The translations under genes and the position numbers were made by a program. The notes under the pieces are model-generated. The model was not told the DNA's origin. It saw only the letters and a list, made by a program, of their open reading frames with translations, and made no database searches. Below, piece after piece: positions 17,436 through 26,297 of a stretch of DNA of 64,000 bases. Origin of the DNA: JAZDGX01 sp964482205 (GTDB taxonomy: Bacteria; Eisenbacteria; RBG-16-71-46; CAIMUX01; WJJG01); assembly GCA_964482205.1 (NCBI GenBank), contig CAYZWI010000005.1, positions 184,929 to 248,928 on the forward strand, read 5' to 3'. Within the stretch, counting starts at the first letter, position 1, and every line of letters begins with the position of its first letter.

Positions 17436-17960
17436 ATGCAAGTCGTTTGGAACGGCCTCCGGACGATGGGAGAGATCTTCCGGCATGCGTTTCGCAAGCG
17501 GGCGACGGTGCAATATCCCGATGAGCGGCCGCACCTGCCGCCTCGGTGGAGAGGGCGGATCGTGCTGACGCGCGATCCGGACGGCAACGAGCGGTGCGTC
17601 GCCTGCTATCTGTGCGCGGCCGCCTGTCCCGTCGACTGCATCTCGCTGCAGGCGGCCGAAGGCTTCGACGGGCGGCGCTATCCGCTCTTCTTCCGGATCA
17701 ACTTCTCGCGCTGCATCTTCTGCGGCTTCTGCGAGGAGGCATGTCCGACCTACGCGATCCAGCTCACGCCCGATTGCGAGATGAGCGAGCTGCATCGCGA
17801 GACGCTCGTCTATGAGAAAGAGGATCTCTTGATCGCGGGTCCGGGCAAGTACCCGGGCTACGATTTCTATCGCGTTGCGGGAGTCGCGCTGGCCGGCAAA
17901 CCCAAGGGAGCGGGCGAGGAGGACGAGTTGCCGGCCGATCCGCAGCGGCTGATGCCCTAA
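17436..17960 (+). CDS. nuoI: NADH-quinone oxidoreductase subunit I
   Basis: 174-residue 8Fe ferredoxin-type subunit carrying clusters N6a and N6b. The two motifs are 'CVACYLCAAACPVDCI' and 'CIFCGFCEEACPTYAI'. ATG 17436 follows CGGAG by five bases and starts just before an amphipathic N-terminal helix that lies on NuoH. An acidic C-terminal extension ends in 'ELPADPQRLMP'. It relays electrons from NuoG to the N2 cluster in NuoB. Confidence 0.96.
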   Translation: MQVVWNGLRTMGEIFRHAFRKRATVQYPDERPHLPPRWRGRIVLTRDPDGNERCVACYLCAAACPVDCISLQAAEGFDGRRYPLFFRINFSRCIFCGFCEEACPTYAIQLTPDCEMSELHRETLVYEKEDLLIAGPGKYPGYDFYRVAGVALAGKPKGAGEEDELPADPQRLMP

Positions 17961-17971
17961 AGGAGTGGCGG

Positions 17972-18604
17972 GTGGCGAATGCGATCTTCTACATTGCGGC
18001 GGCGATCGCGATTCTCGCGACGGCCGCTGTCGTCACGCGCAAGAAAGCGGCCGAAGCGGTCTTGTATCTCGTCGTCTCCCTGCTCGCGATCGCAGTGCTC
18101 TTCTTCTTGCTGGGCGCGCCGTTCATCGCCGCATTGGAGGTGATCATCTATGCGGGCGCGATCATGGTGCTCTTCATCTTCTTCGTGATGACCTTGAACC
18201 TGGGAGCGCGCAGCGCCGAACAGGAAGCCGCCTGGCTCGTTCCGCGCATCTGGATCGGCCCCGCGGTGCTTGCGCTCCTGCTGGGCATCGAACTGCTCAC
18301 CTTGCTTGCCCGCGGGCCGGGCGACGCGCTGCAGCGCGCTTCCGGCGAACCGCAGGAACTCGCCATGGCTCTCTTCGGGCCCTACATGATCGCGGTGGAG
18401 GTCGCCTCCTTCCTGCTGCTCGCGGGATTGGTGGCGGCCTACCACTTGGGATCGGGCCTCGTTTCGGGCCGCGCGGGCGACGGGAGGGGAACGGCAACGG
18501 GAGCCAATGACGCGGTGGCGGGCGGCGAGGTTCAAGCGGCCGATACGAGCAGGTTCTCGATGGTCGCCGAGCGTAGCGGCCGCACGGCCGAGGAGGACCG
18601 ATGA
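17972..18604 (+). CDS. nuoJ: NADH-quinone oxidoreductase subunit J
   Basis: 210-residue membrane subunit with five helices; 'LEVIIYAGAIMVLFIFFVMT' is the conserved third helix with the pi-bulge and Glu/Tyr residues implicated in proton translocation. GTG start with AAAGGAG (17959-17965) six bases upstream, overlapping the nuoI stop. The C-terminus is a hydrophilic extension of roughly 45 residues beyond the usual length. Stop overlaps the nuoK ATG as ATGA. Confidence 0.94.
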   Translation: MANAIFYIAAAIAILATAAVVTRKKAAEAVLYLVVSLLAIAVLFFLLGAPFIAALEVIIYAGAIMVLFIFFVMTLNLGARSAEQEAAWLVPRIWIGPAVLALLLGIELLTLLARGPGDALQRASGEPQELAMALFGPYMIAVEVASFLLLAGLVAAYHLGSGLVSGRAGDGRGTATGANDAVAGGEVQAADTSRFSMVAERSGRTAEEDR

Positions 18605-18909
18605 CCAGCGTGCCTCTGGAGCATGGCCTCGCCGTCGCGGCGATTCTCTTTGCGCTCGGATTGGCCGGCCTGCTCATCCGGCGCAATGTGCTCTTTCTCC
18701 TGATGTCGATCGAGATCATGTTGAATGCCGCGGGCCTGGCGTTCGTGGTCGCGGGCGCCCGGTGGGGCCAGGCCGATGGACAAGTGATGTTCGTGTTCAT
18801 CCTGGTGGTCGCCGCGGCCGAGGTCGCGGTCGGTCTTGCGTTGCTGCTGGTCTTGCACCAGCGCCTGCGCACGATGGATGCGGACAAGGCGCGCCTGTTG
18901 CGCGGGTGA
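18601..18909 (+). CDS. nuoK: NADH-quinone oxidoreductase subunit K
   Basis: 102-residue, three-helix antiporter-like small subunit. 'LLMSIEIMLNAAGLAFVV' and 'VMFVFILVVAAAEVAVGLAL' contain the two conserved buried glutamates of the proton path. ATG overlaps the nuoJ stop. Length is exactly that of typical NuoK. Confidence 0.96.
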   Translation: MTSVPLEHGLAVAAILFALGLAGLLIRRNVLFLLMSIEIMLNAAGLAFVVAGARWGQADGQVMFVFILVVAAAEVAVGLALLLVLHQRLRTMDADKARLLRG

Positions 18910-19022
18910 GCGAGCGCCGCGCGTGAAGCAAGCGGCCGCGGTGCGAGCCGCAAGCATGAAGCAAGGAACGACGTGCATCGAGTCGCGCGCGTGAGGTAAG
19001 TGGCAAGCGTGGAGCGAACGGC

Positions 19023-20996
19023 ATGAATTTCGAACTGGCGCTGATCCCGGTCCTTCCGCTGGCCGGGTTCCTGATCCTCGCGCTCTTCGGCGAGCGCTTC
19101 TCCGCGCGCGCCGTCGCGTGGGTGGGATCGGGAAGCGTCGGGCTCTCCGCGCTCGCCGCGACGCACCTCGCCTTGGCGGCCTTCTCGACCTTGCAGGCAG
19201 GCGCCGCATTGCGCACCCGCTTGTGGACCTGGTGGTCCATCGGGGATGTTCGGCCGGGCATCACCTTCTCGCTCGATGCGCTCTCGCTCATCTTCGTGCT
19301 CGTGATCACGATCGTCGGATTTCTCATTCATGTCTACTCCACCGAATACATGCGCGGCGACCCGAGCTACCGCCGCTTCTTCGCCTGCATGAATCTCTTC
19401 GTCGCCGCGATGTTGATCCTCGTGCTCGCCGACGATCTCCTGCTCCTCTATCTCGGGTGGGAAGGCGTGGGCTTGTGCAGCTACCTGCTGATCGGCTTCT
19501 GGTACCAGGACCCGGCCAACGGAAGGGCGGCCAACAAGGCCTTCCTCGTCACCCGCGTGGGCGACACGCTGATGGCGATCGGCCTCTTCCTGCTCTTCTG
19601 GAATCTCGACTCGCTGCGCATTCCCGTCGTGCTCGAGCGCGCGCCCGCCGCCTGGCCGCTGGGGAGCGCGACCGCCACCGCGATCGCACTCTTGCTGCTC
19701 GGGGGAGCCGTCGGCAAGTCGGCGCAGATTCCGCTGCAGACCTGGCTTCCCGACGCGATGGCCGGTCCCACGCCGGTGAGCGCGCTCATTCACGCCGCGA
19801 CGATGGTGACCGCGGGCGTGTATCTGATCGCGCGCATGAATCCGCTCTTCGCGCTTTCCCCGGCCGCGCTCACGACGACCGCCTGGATCGGCGCGATCAC
19901 GCTGCTCATCGCCGGCGCGAGCGCGCTCGTGCAGAGCGACATCAAGCGCGTGCTGGCGTACTCGACGATCAGCCAGATCGGCTACATGTTCCTCGCGCTC
20001 GGCGTGGGAGCGTGGCCGGCCGCCGTCTTTCACTTCATGACCCACGCTTGTTTCAAGGCGCTCCTCTTCCTCGGCGCGGGAGTGGTGATTCTTGCGCTGC
20101 ACCACGCGCAGGAGATCGATCGGATGGGCGGGCTGCGCAAGGGGCTCCCCATCACCTTCCGCACATTCCTCGTCGGCGCCGCATCGTTGGCGGCCTTTCC
20201 GCTCGTGACCTCGGGCTTCTACAGCAAAGACCTGATCCTCTGGGAAGCGTGGAGCTCGCCGGGAGGCAACCACTGGTTGTGGGCCGCGGGTCTCGTGGGC
20301 GCGGTGATCACCGCGTTGTATGCCCTTCGCCTGGTCTTGCGCGTGTTCACGGGCGCGGCGCGCTCGCCGCACGACGCGCAGTTGATGGAGAAGGGCGCCA
20401 AGGGGCCGAAGGCGGCGCTTCTCGTTCCCCTGGTCGTGCTCGCCGTGCTCGCGCTCTTCGCGGGATTGCTCGAGGTCCCCGCGACATTGGGCGGCAACGG
20501 AGCGTTCACGCGCTTCGTCAGCGCGCCTTACACCGCGCACATCGCGGCCGCGCATCCACCTGCACCGGAGGGATCGGGAACCGCGCCGGGGCATGCCACC
20601 GAACATGCGGGATCTCACGCCGAGGAAGCGGCCGTCCAAGTGGTCGCCTCGCTGCTGACTCTGGGGGGCATCGCGCTCGCGATCCTTTTGTTCCAGCGTA
20701 GGAAGGCATGGGTGGCGCGCATGCAGACGGCGCCCACAGGCGCGCGCGCGCACGCGCTGCTCTTCTCGGGTTGGGGATTCGATGCGCTCTACGACCGGCT
20801 GTTCGTGCGGCCCCTCGTGTGGTTCGCGAACATCAATCGCGACGATGTCTTCGACGCCGCCTTCACCGGTCTCGCGGCGCTGGCGACGGCCGTTCACTTG
20901 GGACTCTCGCGCGGCCAGAACGGACGCGTGCGCGTGTATGCGATGGCGATCGCGGCGGGCGCGATCGGCATTCTCGCGATTCTGATTCTGGCGTGA
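19023..20996 (+). CDS. nuoL: NADH-quinone oxidoreductase subunit L
   Basis: 657-residue distal antiporter-like proton-pumping subunit. Key elements: 'LLLLYLGWEGVGLCSYLLIG' (pump Glu), 'GKSAQIPLQTWLPDAMAGPT' and 'VSALIHAATMVTAGVYLIAR' (Lys/His path), 'DIKRVLAYSTISQIGYM', and the long C-terminal lateral helix region after a hydrophilic loop rich in His, Ala and Pro. It follows nuoK after a 113-base gap containing short reiterated GAAGCAAG-like sequence but no gene. Confidence 0.95.
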   Translation: MNFELALIPVLPLAGFLILALFGERFSARAVAWVGSGSVGLSALAATHLALAAFSTLQAGAALRTRLWTWWSIGDVRPGITFSLDALSLIFVLVITIVGFLIHVYSTEYMRGDPSYRRFFACMNLFVAAMLILVLADDLLLLYLGWEGVGLCSYLLIGFWYQDPANGRAANKAFLVTRVGDTLMAIGLFLLFWNLDSLRIPVVLERAPAAWPLGSATATAIALLLLGGAVGKSAQIPLQTWLPDAMAGPTPVSALIHAATMVTAGVYLIARMNPLFALSPAALTTTAWIGAITLLIAGASALVQSDIKRVLAYSTISQIGYMFLALGVGAWPAAVFHFMTHACFKALLFLGAGVVILALHHAQEIDRMGGLRKGLPITFRTFLVGAASLAAFPLVTSGFYSKDLILWEAWSSPGGNHWLWAAGLVGAVITALYALRLVLRVFTGAARSPHDAQLMEKGAKGPKAALLVPLVVLAVLALFAGLLEVPATLGGNGAFTRFVSAPYTAHIAAAHPPAPEGSGTAPGHATEHAGSHAEEAAVQVVASLLTLGGIALAILLFQRRKAWVARMQTAPTGARAHALLFSGWGFDALYDRLFVRPLVWFANINRDDVFDAAFTGLAALATAVHLGLSRGQNGRVRVYAMAIAAGAIGILAILILA

Positions 20997-21069
20997 GAAC
21001 GGCCGTCCGGCCGATGGAAGGATGTTCCGCGGGCGGGAACGCCCGTGGCAGAGAGGGCGCGGGAACGAC

Positions 21070-22701
21070 ATGATTCTGACGGCGCTGATTGCGATCCCGC
21101 TGGTTGCGGGCACGGCCACCTGGCTGCTCGGCAGTCGCGGGCGGGCCGTGCGTTGGATCGCGCTCGCGGCCACCCTGCTGGAATGCGTGCTCGTGGCGGC
21201 GATCGCCATCGGACACGCGAACGCGCCGGCGGGCATGATCGCGCGCGAGGCGGCGCGGCTGGAAGAGAGCGGATTCTCATCGGGGCCCGGGTCCGCAGGC
21301 GGATCGGGCGGCGGTTGGGCCGATGCGCTGACGGCGGTGGTGGCGCGCGGCGGGGCCTGGATGCTCGAAGAGGACCACGCCTGGATTCCGCGCTTCGGCA
21401 TTCGCTATCACCTGGGCATCGACGGCTTGAGCCTCGTGCTCATCGGCTTGTCGGCGCTGATCGGCGTCGTCGCGGTGCTCGTCTCCTGGCGCGAGATCAC
21501 CCGCCGTCCGGGCCTCTTCCACACCGCGCTGCTCTTCGTGCTCGCCGGATTGAACGGCGTCTTCCTCGCGCTCGATCTCTTTCTCTTCTACTTCTTCTGG
21601 GAAGTCATGCTCGTGCCGATGTACTTCCTGATCGGCGCGTGGGGACATGAGCGGCGGATCTATGCGGCGGTCAAATTCTTCCTCTTCACCCTCGCAAGCG
21701 GACTGCTGATGCTGGTCGCGATCCTGGGGCTCTACATCGCCCACGGGCGCGCGTCGGGCAACTTCACCTTCGACTACGCGGCGCTCGTCGGCGGCACGCT
21801 CATTCCCGGCGCCGACCGCTGGCTCATGCTCGGCTTCCTGGCCGCGTTCCTGGTGAAGCTTCCGGTCGTGCCCTTGCACACCTGGCTGCCCGATGCGCAC
21901 AGCGAAGCGCCCACGGCGGGCAGCGTGGTCCTGGCCGCGCTGCTCTTGAAGACCGGCGCGTATGGAATTCTGCGTTTCGTGCTGCCCTTCTTTCCGCGCG
22001 CCGCGGCGGAATTCGCGACCACCGGCATGCTGCTCGGCGTGATCGGCATTCTCTACGGCGCGGCGCTCTCCTTTGCCCAACGCGATTTGAAGCGCCTCGT
22101 CGCCTACACGAGCGTGAGCCACATGGGATTCGTGATGCTCGGGGCCTTCGCGGGAAATCAGCTCGCGCTGCAGGGCACCGTGCTGCAAATGCTCGCGCAT
22201 GGAATCAGCACCGGAGCGCTCTTCGCGATTGCGGGCATGCTCTACGAGCGCGTCGCCACGCGCGATCTCGATCGCATGGGCGGCTTCTGGAACGCGATGC
22301 CGCGCATGGGCGGTCTCACGATGGTCTTCGTGATGGCCTCCCTCGGATTGCCCGGCCTGGGCAACTTCGTGGCCGAGATTCTGATCCTGCTCGGCGCCTT
22401 CCGCGCGCATCCGGGCCTCGCGACCATCGCCGCCGTCGGGATGGTGGCCGCGACCATCTACTCGCTCGCGCTCATGCAGCGCGTGTTTCTGGGGGCGTTG
22501 CGGCAAACGGACGCCGCGGCTGTTTCCGCGGGCGCGTCGCGCTCGGGCGAGACGCGTCTGGTCGATCTCCGTCCGCGCGAGATGGTGATCCTCGCGGTGC
22601 TGACGATCGCGATCGTCTGGATGGGGCTCGTTCCCCAGCCCCTCATCGATGTGGTCGCGCCCGCGTTGCATGCGATCGGACGCATGGCCTCCGCGATGTG
22701 A
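21070..22701 (+). CDS. nuoM: NADH-quinone oxidoreductase subunit M
   Basis: 543 residues from ATG 21070, where the first hydrophobic helix begins. An in-frame ATG at 21022 would add 16 Arg-rich residues and is less likely. 'YFFWEVMLVPMYFLIGAWG' carries the pump Glu; 'VKLPVVPLHTWLPDAHSEA' and 'GSVVLAALLLKTGAYGILRF' carry the conserved Lys residues; 'DLKRLVAYTSVSHMGFVMLG' is also diagnostic. A Gly/Ser-rich loop sits between helices 2 and 3. It is one of three antiporter-like pumps of the membrane arm. Confidence 0.95.
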   Translation: MILTALIAIPLVAGTATWLLGSRGRAVRWIALAATLLECVLVAAIAIGHANAPAGMIAREAARLEESGFSSGPGSAGGSGGGWADALTAVVARGGAWMLEEDHAWIPRFGIRYHLGIDGLSLVLIGLSALIGVVAVLVSWREITRRPGLFHTALLFVLAGLNGVFLALDLFLFYFFWEVMLVPMYFLIGAWGHERRIYAAVKFFLFTLASGLLMLVAILGLYIAHGRASGNFTFDYAALVGGTLIPGADRWLMLGFLAAFLVKLPVVPLHTWLPDAHSEAPTAGSVVLAALLLKTGAYGILRFVLPFFPRAAAEFATTGMLLGVIGILYGAALSFAQRDLKRLVAYTSVSHMGFVMLGAFAGNQLALQGTVLQMLAHGISTGALFAIAGMLYERVATRDLDRMGGFWNAMPRMGGLTMVFVMASLGLPGLGNFVAEILILLGAFRAHPGLATIAAVGMVAATIYSLALMQRVFLGALRQTDAAAVSAGASRSGETRLVDLRPREMVILAVLTIAIVWMGLVPQPLIDVVAPALHAIGRMASAM

Positions 22702-22809
22702 TCCGTGACGGATGGCGCGCCCGGTTGCGCGCGGCAAGAGACGAATCGATGGGGATGAGAAGAGGACGGAATTGCGGATGACGACAGGCAATCTCAGGAG
22801 AGCGAGCGC

Positions 22810-24324
22810 ATGAGCTGGCAGCCTCTCCTTCCATGGCTCGCGCTCGCGGGAACGGCGCTGCTTCTCATGCTCGCCATCGCCGTGCGACGCAACGCGACGG
22901 CCGCCTTCCTCGTGGCGTTGGCGGGAGTCGCGGCGAGCGCCCTTCTCACCGCCGCGGCCCCCGACGACGCGCGCCTGGGATACTTGTTCCACTTCGATCG
23001 CTTCGCGCACTTCTTCCTGGTCTTCATCGCGCTCGCGACGATCGCGGTCCTGCTCTTCGCGAGACGCTATCTGCAGGCGACCGGCGAGCAATGCGAGGAA
23101 TTCCCCCTGCTCGTCGTGCTCGCGGCCCTCGGGGCGGCCCTGCTGGCGGCCAGCGCGCATTTCGTCTCGCTCTTCCTGAGTCTGGAGTTGTTGAGCGTCT
23201 CCTTGTACGGCCTCGTCGCCTATCTGCGCCGCCGGCTGTGCTGCGTGGAAGCGGGATTTAAATATCTCGTGCTCGCGGGCGGCTCTTCGGCCTTCCTGCT
23301 CTTCGGCATGGCGCTGGTGTACGCGCGCCTGGGCACGCTCGCCTTCGACCGCCTGTTCCTGATCGCGCCCTTGCAGCAAGGTCCCGGCTTCGGGGAACCG
23401 GATGTGATCGCGATCGCGGGCTTCGGCCTCATGCTGGTCGGCTTCGGATTCAAGCTCGGCGTGGTTCCCTTCCACATGTGGACGCCGGATGTGTATCAAG
23501 GCGCGCCCGCGCCGGTGAGCGGATTCATCGCCGCGGTCTCGAAGGGCGCGGTGGTCGCGCTGCTCCTGCGCTTCGGGGCCGCGCTCGAGCTTTCCCCGGA
23601 CGATCTTCTCTGGCAAATCCTCGGACTGATCGCGGCCGCGTCGATGCTGGTGGGCAACCTGCTCGCGCTCCATCAGACGAATGTCAAGCGGCTGCTCGCC
23701 TATTCGTCGATCGCGCATCTCGGATATCTGTTGGTCGCCTTCCTCGCGGGACAGGCGGCCGGCATGGAAGCGGCGGTCTTCTACATGATCGCCTACGGCG
23801 CGACGATTCTCGCCGCCTTCGGGGTCGTGGGGGCGATGTCGGAGGGGCACGCGCGCGCAGGGGACGCCGAGGAGATCGACGACTATCGCGGACTCGCGCG
23901 CCGGCGTCCGTGGCTCTCCGCCGCCTTCACGCTCGCGATGCTTTCCCTCGCGGGCATTCCCTTGACGGCGGGGTTCATCGCCAAGTTTCTCGTGATCGGC
24001 GCGGGCATCGGAGCGGCCGCATGGGCGCTCGTCATCTTCCTCGCGGTGAACAGCGGGATCGGGATCTACTACTACTTGCGGGTCGTCGTCGCGCTGTACT
24101 TGAAGGCGGAGGAGTCGCCGACGCGCGAAACGGGCGCGGACGAGGAAGGACGCCAGGCTCTTGAAGCCGTGTCCCGGCATGCGTCGCCGCCGCCCGCCCG
24201 GATCTCTCTTCCCGCGGCGGTCGCGCTCGTCGTTCTTTGCGCGGCGATGTTCGTGTTGGGAGTGTTTCCGCAGCTCGTGCTGCGCCTGATCGCCTTGCCG
24301 TCCGGCAGCGTGCCCGGCTCTTGA
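22810..24324 (+). CDS. nuoN: NADH-quinone oxidoreductase subunit N
   Basis: 504-residue antiporter-like subunit, last gene of the operon. 'LFLSLELLSVSLYGLVAYL' carries the pump Glu, 'KLGVVPFHMWTPDVYQGAP' the Lys/His region, 'SGFIAAVSKGAVVALLLRF' a further Lys, and 'NVKRLLAYSSIAHLGYLLVA' the broken-helix segment. AGGAGA eight bases before the ATG. A GGCTC-TT-GAGCC hairpin spans its stop codon and may contribute to termination. Confidence 0.95.
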   Translation: MSWQPLLPWLALAGTALLLMLAIAVRRNATAAFLVALAGVAASALLTAAAPDDARLGYLFHFDRFAHFFLVFIALATIAVLLFARRYLQATGEQCEEFPLLVVLAALGAALLAASAHFVSLFLSLELLSVSLYGLVAYLRRRLCCVEAGFKYLVLAGGSSAFLLFGMALVYARLGTLAFDRLFLIAPLQQGPGFGEPDVIAIAGFGLMLVGFGFKLGVVPFHMWTPDVYQGAPAPVSGFIAAVSKGAVVALLLRFGAALELSPDDLLWQILGLIAAASMLVGNLLALHQTNVKRLLAYSSIAHLGYLLVAFLAGQAAGMEAAVFYMIAYGATILAAFGVVGAMSEGHARAGDAEEIDDYRGLARRRPWLSAAFTLAMLSLAGIPLTAGFIAKFLVIGAGIGAAAWALVIFLAVNSGIGIYYYLRVVVALYLKAEESPTRETGADEEGRQALEAVSRHASPPPARISLPAAVALVVLCAAMFVLGVFPQLVLRLIALPSGSVPGS

Positions 24325-24430
24325 GCCGAACCGGCCTCGAACGCTGATACAAATGTGTTGCCGCGCGCATCGACGGGGGCGCTTTCCGCCGGCGGCGCGG
24401 CGCGCGCCTTGTATCTGCGGGCATCTCCGC

Positions 24431-24465
24431 TGTCTCGCGACGAGCTTTATGAATAATCCGGGCTA
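24431..24465 (-). repeat. 35-bp dispersed repeat, copy 1, containing a stop codon
   Basis: Identical to 52725-52759 at 34 of 35 positions (core GACGAGCTTTATGAAT; one A/C difference at 24455). On the minus strand it begins with the TAG stop codon of the peptidase-like gene 24463-25767 and runs into its 3' flank. CTCG-CGA-CGAG within it can form a small stem. Confidence 0.85.
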
Positions 24466-25767
24466 ACGAATCATCGAAATCCAGTGCGTGGCCCTCAATC
24501 CCCCGGCTCGCACGGAAAGCAAGTACATCCCCGAAGGCAGGAGGGAGCCGTGTTCATCGCGGCCACTCCAGGAAAATACCTGAGAGAAGATCTCCGAATT
24601 TTCCGGGGTCAGCGCGCAGAGGCGCCGGCCGGAGACATCGAACACATGGAGGACGGCAGTGGGAAGGGCGCTTGACGAACCCGCGCCGTCGCCTGCCGTT
24701 TCGAACACGGCGACGATGCGCGTTCCGGCGACCGCCGGATTGGGATGACAACGAAGCGACAGCGCACTCGCGTGCGTATCGCGCGGCGATTCCGCTTCCA
24801 CCGGCCGGCCGGCTTCGGGAGCAGAGCTCGGCAGGCAGGGGTTGGCAGTGCAGTCCACCAGGCCGCCTTGCCACAGACCGCCCGCTGCCGCGCAATTCGC
24901 TTCGCTCAGCATCGTGCAGGCAGTCCCGATGCAGCAGGCCCCGGTCGAGTATCCGAGCTGGCAAACGGTCGCCGAATACACTCCCCAAGCACGGCCCGCC
25001 TGGATCCTGCGCCACTTGTACCAATGCAGCTTTCCGTCCCAGGTGTCGTGAACGGCGTAGTATTGCGTCGTGCTCTCGTATCCCGCGGCCGTGACGAAGT
25101 GATCGGTATTCCCGTCCGCGTCCGTGTCGACCAGCAGCACGACCGGCCGGCCCGCGTCGATCTGCGCCATGTAGCTCATCCAGGAAAAAGCGTCGTAGTG
25201 CGCGGTCGTCGCCGTCGGCAGGTAGTCCGAGACCTTCCGGACATAGGCGCGAAAGGCGGGCGCGACATCGGTGTCCCAGCTCCAGCCGTAGTAGTTTCCG
25301 CGCGAGCTCCAGGAGGTGCGCATGAAATCCGCCACGCAATCGCTTTCGTGCGCGCCGCCGGTTTGCGATCGATCCGGCAGCAGGGCCCCGCCGGAGTCAT
25401 CGAGCGGGCAGGCGTAGTCCTGGTAATGGTCGCCGTCGGGGAGCGCGCAACTCGGATGCCCGCTGTCGTCGGCGATCATCGCATCGACGGCGGGCGTCTG
25501 CGAAGAGGAGGACCCGGGCACGAGATCCGGGAAGCCGTGATCGTCCCAGTAGCCGATCACCATCCCAAGGGCCGTGGGCCCGCAACCGTGATGCCAGAGA
25601 TACGCCGGGACTTCACCGAGAACGACCTGCGTCCGGTTTTCCGCGCGCCATCCGCGATCCGTTCCCGGAGGAGGAACGGGGCCCGTCGTGCTCTGCTGCG
25701 CGATCGCGGAAGAAGCCGCGAGGGAGAACCACAAGGTGAGAAGCACCACGACGCTTGCCGTTCGCAT
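24463..25767 (-). CDS. secreted C39-like cysteine peptidase homologue with C-terminal sorting module
   Basis: 434 residues with a signal peptide (1-23, ending SSAIAQ). Residues about 45-250 look like a C39/papain-like domain: 'LWHHGCGPTALGMVIGYWDD' with candidate nucleophile Cys62, 'NTDHFVTAAGY' with His223 and 'YYAVHDTWDG' downstream. The closest recognised type is peptidase_C39_2 proteins that are exported rather than fused to ABC transporters. Next comes a Cys-rich module, 'GACCIGTACTMLSEANC' to 'CTANPC'. The last 95 residues form an FlgD-like sorting domain (HPNP, VFDVSGRRL, FSWSGRDEHG, LPSGMYLLSV). Probably sent across the outer membrane by a type-IX-like route. GGAG lies seven bases before the ATG. 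The stop codon lies inside a repeated element. Confidence 0.75.
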   Translation of the reverse strand: MRTASVVVLLTLWFSLAASSAIAQQSTTGPVPPPGTDRGWRAENRTQVVLGEVPAYLWHHGCGPTALGMVIGYWDDHGFPDLVPGSSSSQTPAVDAMIADDSGHPSCALPDGDHYQDYACPLDDSGGALLPDRSQTGGAHESDCVADFMRTSWSSRGNYYGWSWDTDVAPAFRAYVRKVSDYLPTATTAHYDAFSWMSYMAQIDAGRPVVLLVDTDADGNTDHFVTAAGYESTTQYYAVHDTWDGKLHWYKWRRIQAGRAWGVYSATVCQLGYSTGACCIGTACTMLSEANCAAAGGLWQGGLVDCTANPCLPSSAPEAGRPVEAESPRDTHASALSLRCHPNPAVAGTRIVAVFETAGDGAGSSSALPTAVLHVFDVSGRRLCALTPENSEIFSQVFSWSGRDEHGSLLPSGMYLLSVRAGGLRATHWISMIR

Positions 25768-25878
25768 GTTCGCTCTCCAGCCCGTTCCCGAAGCCGCTCA
25801 ACCGGGGCAGGGCCCCCGCCCGCCTGGCAGAGCATTCGGCAGGCATCTTGGGACTTCCCCGGCGGAGAATTCCCGCCT

Positions 25879-25887
25879 ATTATTCCA
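25879..25887 (-). promoter_or_regulatory. candidate extended -10 promoter
   Basis: On the minus strand TGG-AATAAT gives an extended -10 element (5/6 to TATAAT) without a clear -35. It would start the C39-like peptidase transcript near 25872 with a leader of about 105 bases. The same AT-rich spot reads TATTAT on the plus strand (25878-25883), so it could also serve the small Lys-rich gene. Confidence 0.35.
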
Positions 25888-26026
25888 CATCGTGAGGGTG
25901 CGGGACAGGGGAGTCGCGGTGTTCGATGCCGTCCGGGCGCGCGCAAGGAGTGAAGGCAGTGCGACCGGCTCGATGACCGGCGAGCCTCGTGTCCCAGCGG
26001 ATGACTCGAACGGCAAGGAGGAATCC

Positions 26027-26137
26027 ATGGCGCCAGGTGCGAAGAAGGAAGCGAAGAAGGAAACGAAGAAGAAGCCCGCGAAGACCATCAAGGAGAAGAG
26101 GGCCGAGAAGAAGGCCAAGAAGGAATCGAAGGGATAG
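26027..26137 (+). CDS. small lysine-rich basic protein (36 aa)
   Basis: A 36-residue protein beginning MAPGAKKEAKKETKKKPAKT; about 15 of 36 residues are Lys and most others are Ala, Glu or Thr. AAGGAGG followed by six bases precedes the ATG, and a strong hairpin terminator follows 30 bases after the stop, so it looks like a genuine independent transcription unit rather than a chance frame. The composition resembles the Lys/Ala-rich tails of histone-H1-like or nucleoid-associated proteins, or a charged helix. No motif identifies the function. DNA or RNA binding is an inference from charge only. Confidence 0.65.
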   Translation: MAPGAKKEAKKETKKKPAKTIKEKRAEKKAKKESKG

Positions 26138-26167
26138 AATCTCCGGCCGACAAAGGCGCGACGAAGG

Positions 26168-26191
26168 AAATGCCCGCTTCGGCGGGCATTT
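26168..26191. terminator. bidirectional hairpin terminator
   Basis: AAATGCCCGC (26168-26177), a TTCG tetraloop (26178-26181) and GCGGGCATTT (26182-26191) form a perfect 10-bp stem flanked by A and T runs on both strands. It sits between the convergent Lys-rich gene and the beta-helix gene, so it can end both transcripts. Confidence 0.88.
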
Positions 26192-26297
26192 CTGCGTTGA
26201 GAGCCGGATGCGCAAACGATGTTCCGCTTCACCAAACGGATTGCGCATTCGAGTCGAAACGAAACCTTCTCACGAATCGCTTTGAAAACAGTCGGCG

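Noticed and set aside
18297..24180. Two antisense frames of about 1000 residues opposite nuoL, nuoM and nuoN
   Set aside because: Rich in Arg, Glu, His and Gln with no helices or motifs; the antiporter subunits on the other strand are unequivocal.
24346..24415. GATACAA / TTGTATC inverted repeat after nuoN as terminator or element ends
   Set aside because: Arms are only 7 bp and 56 bp apart with no target duplication or T tract; likely chance.
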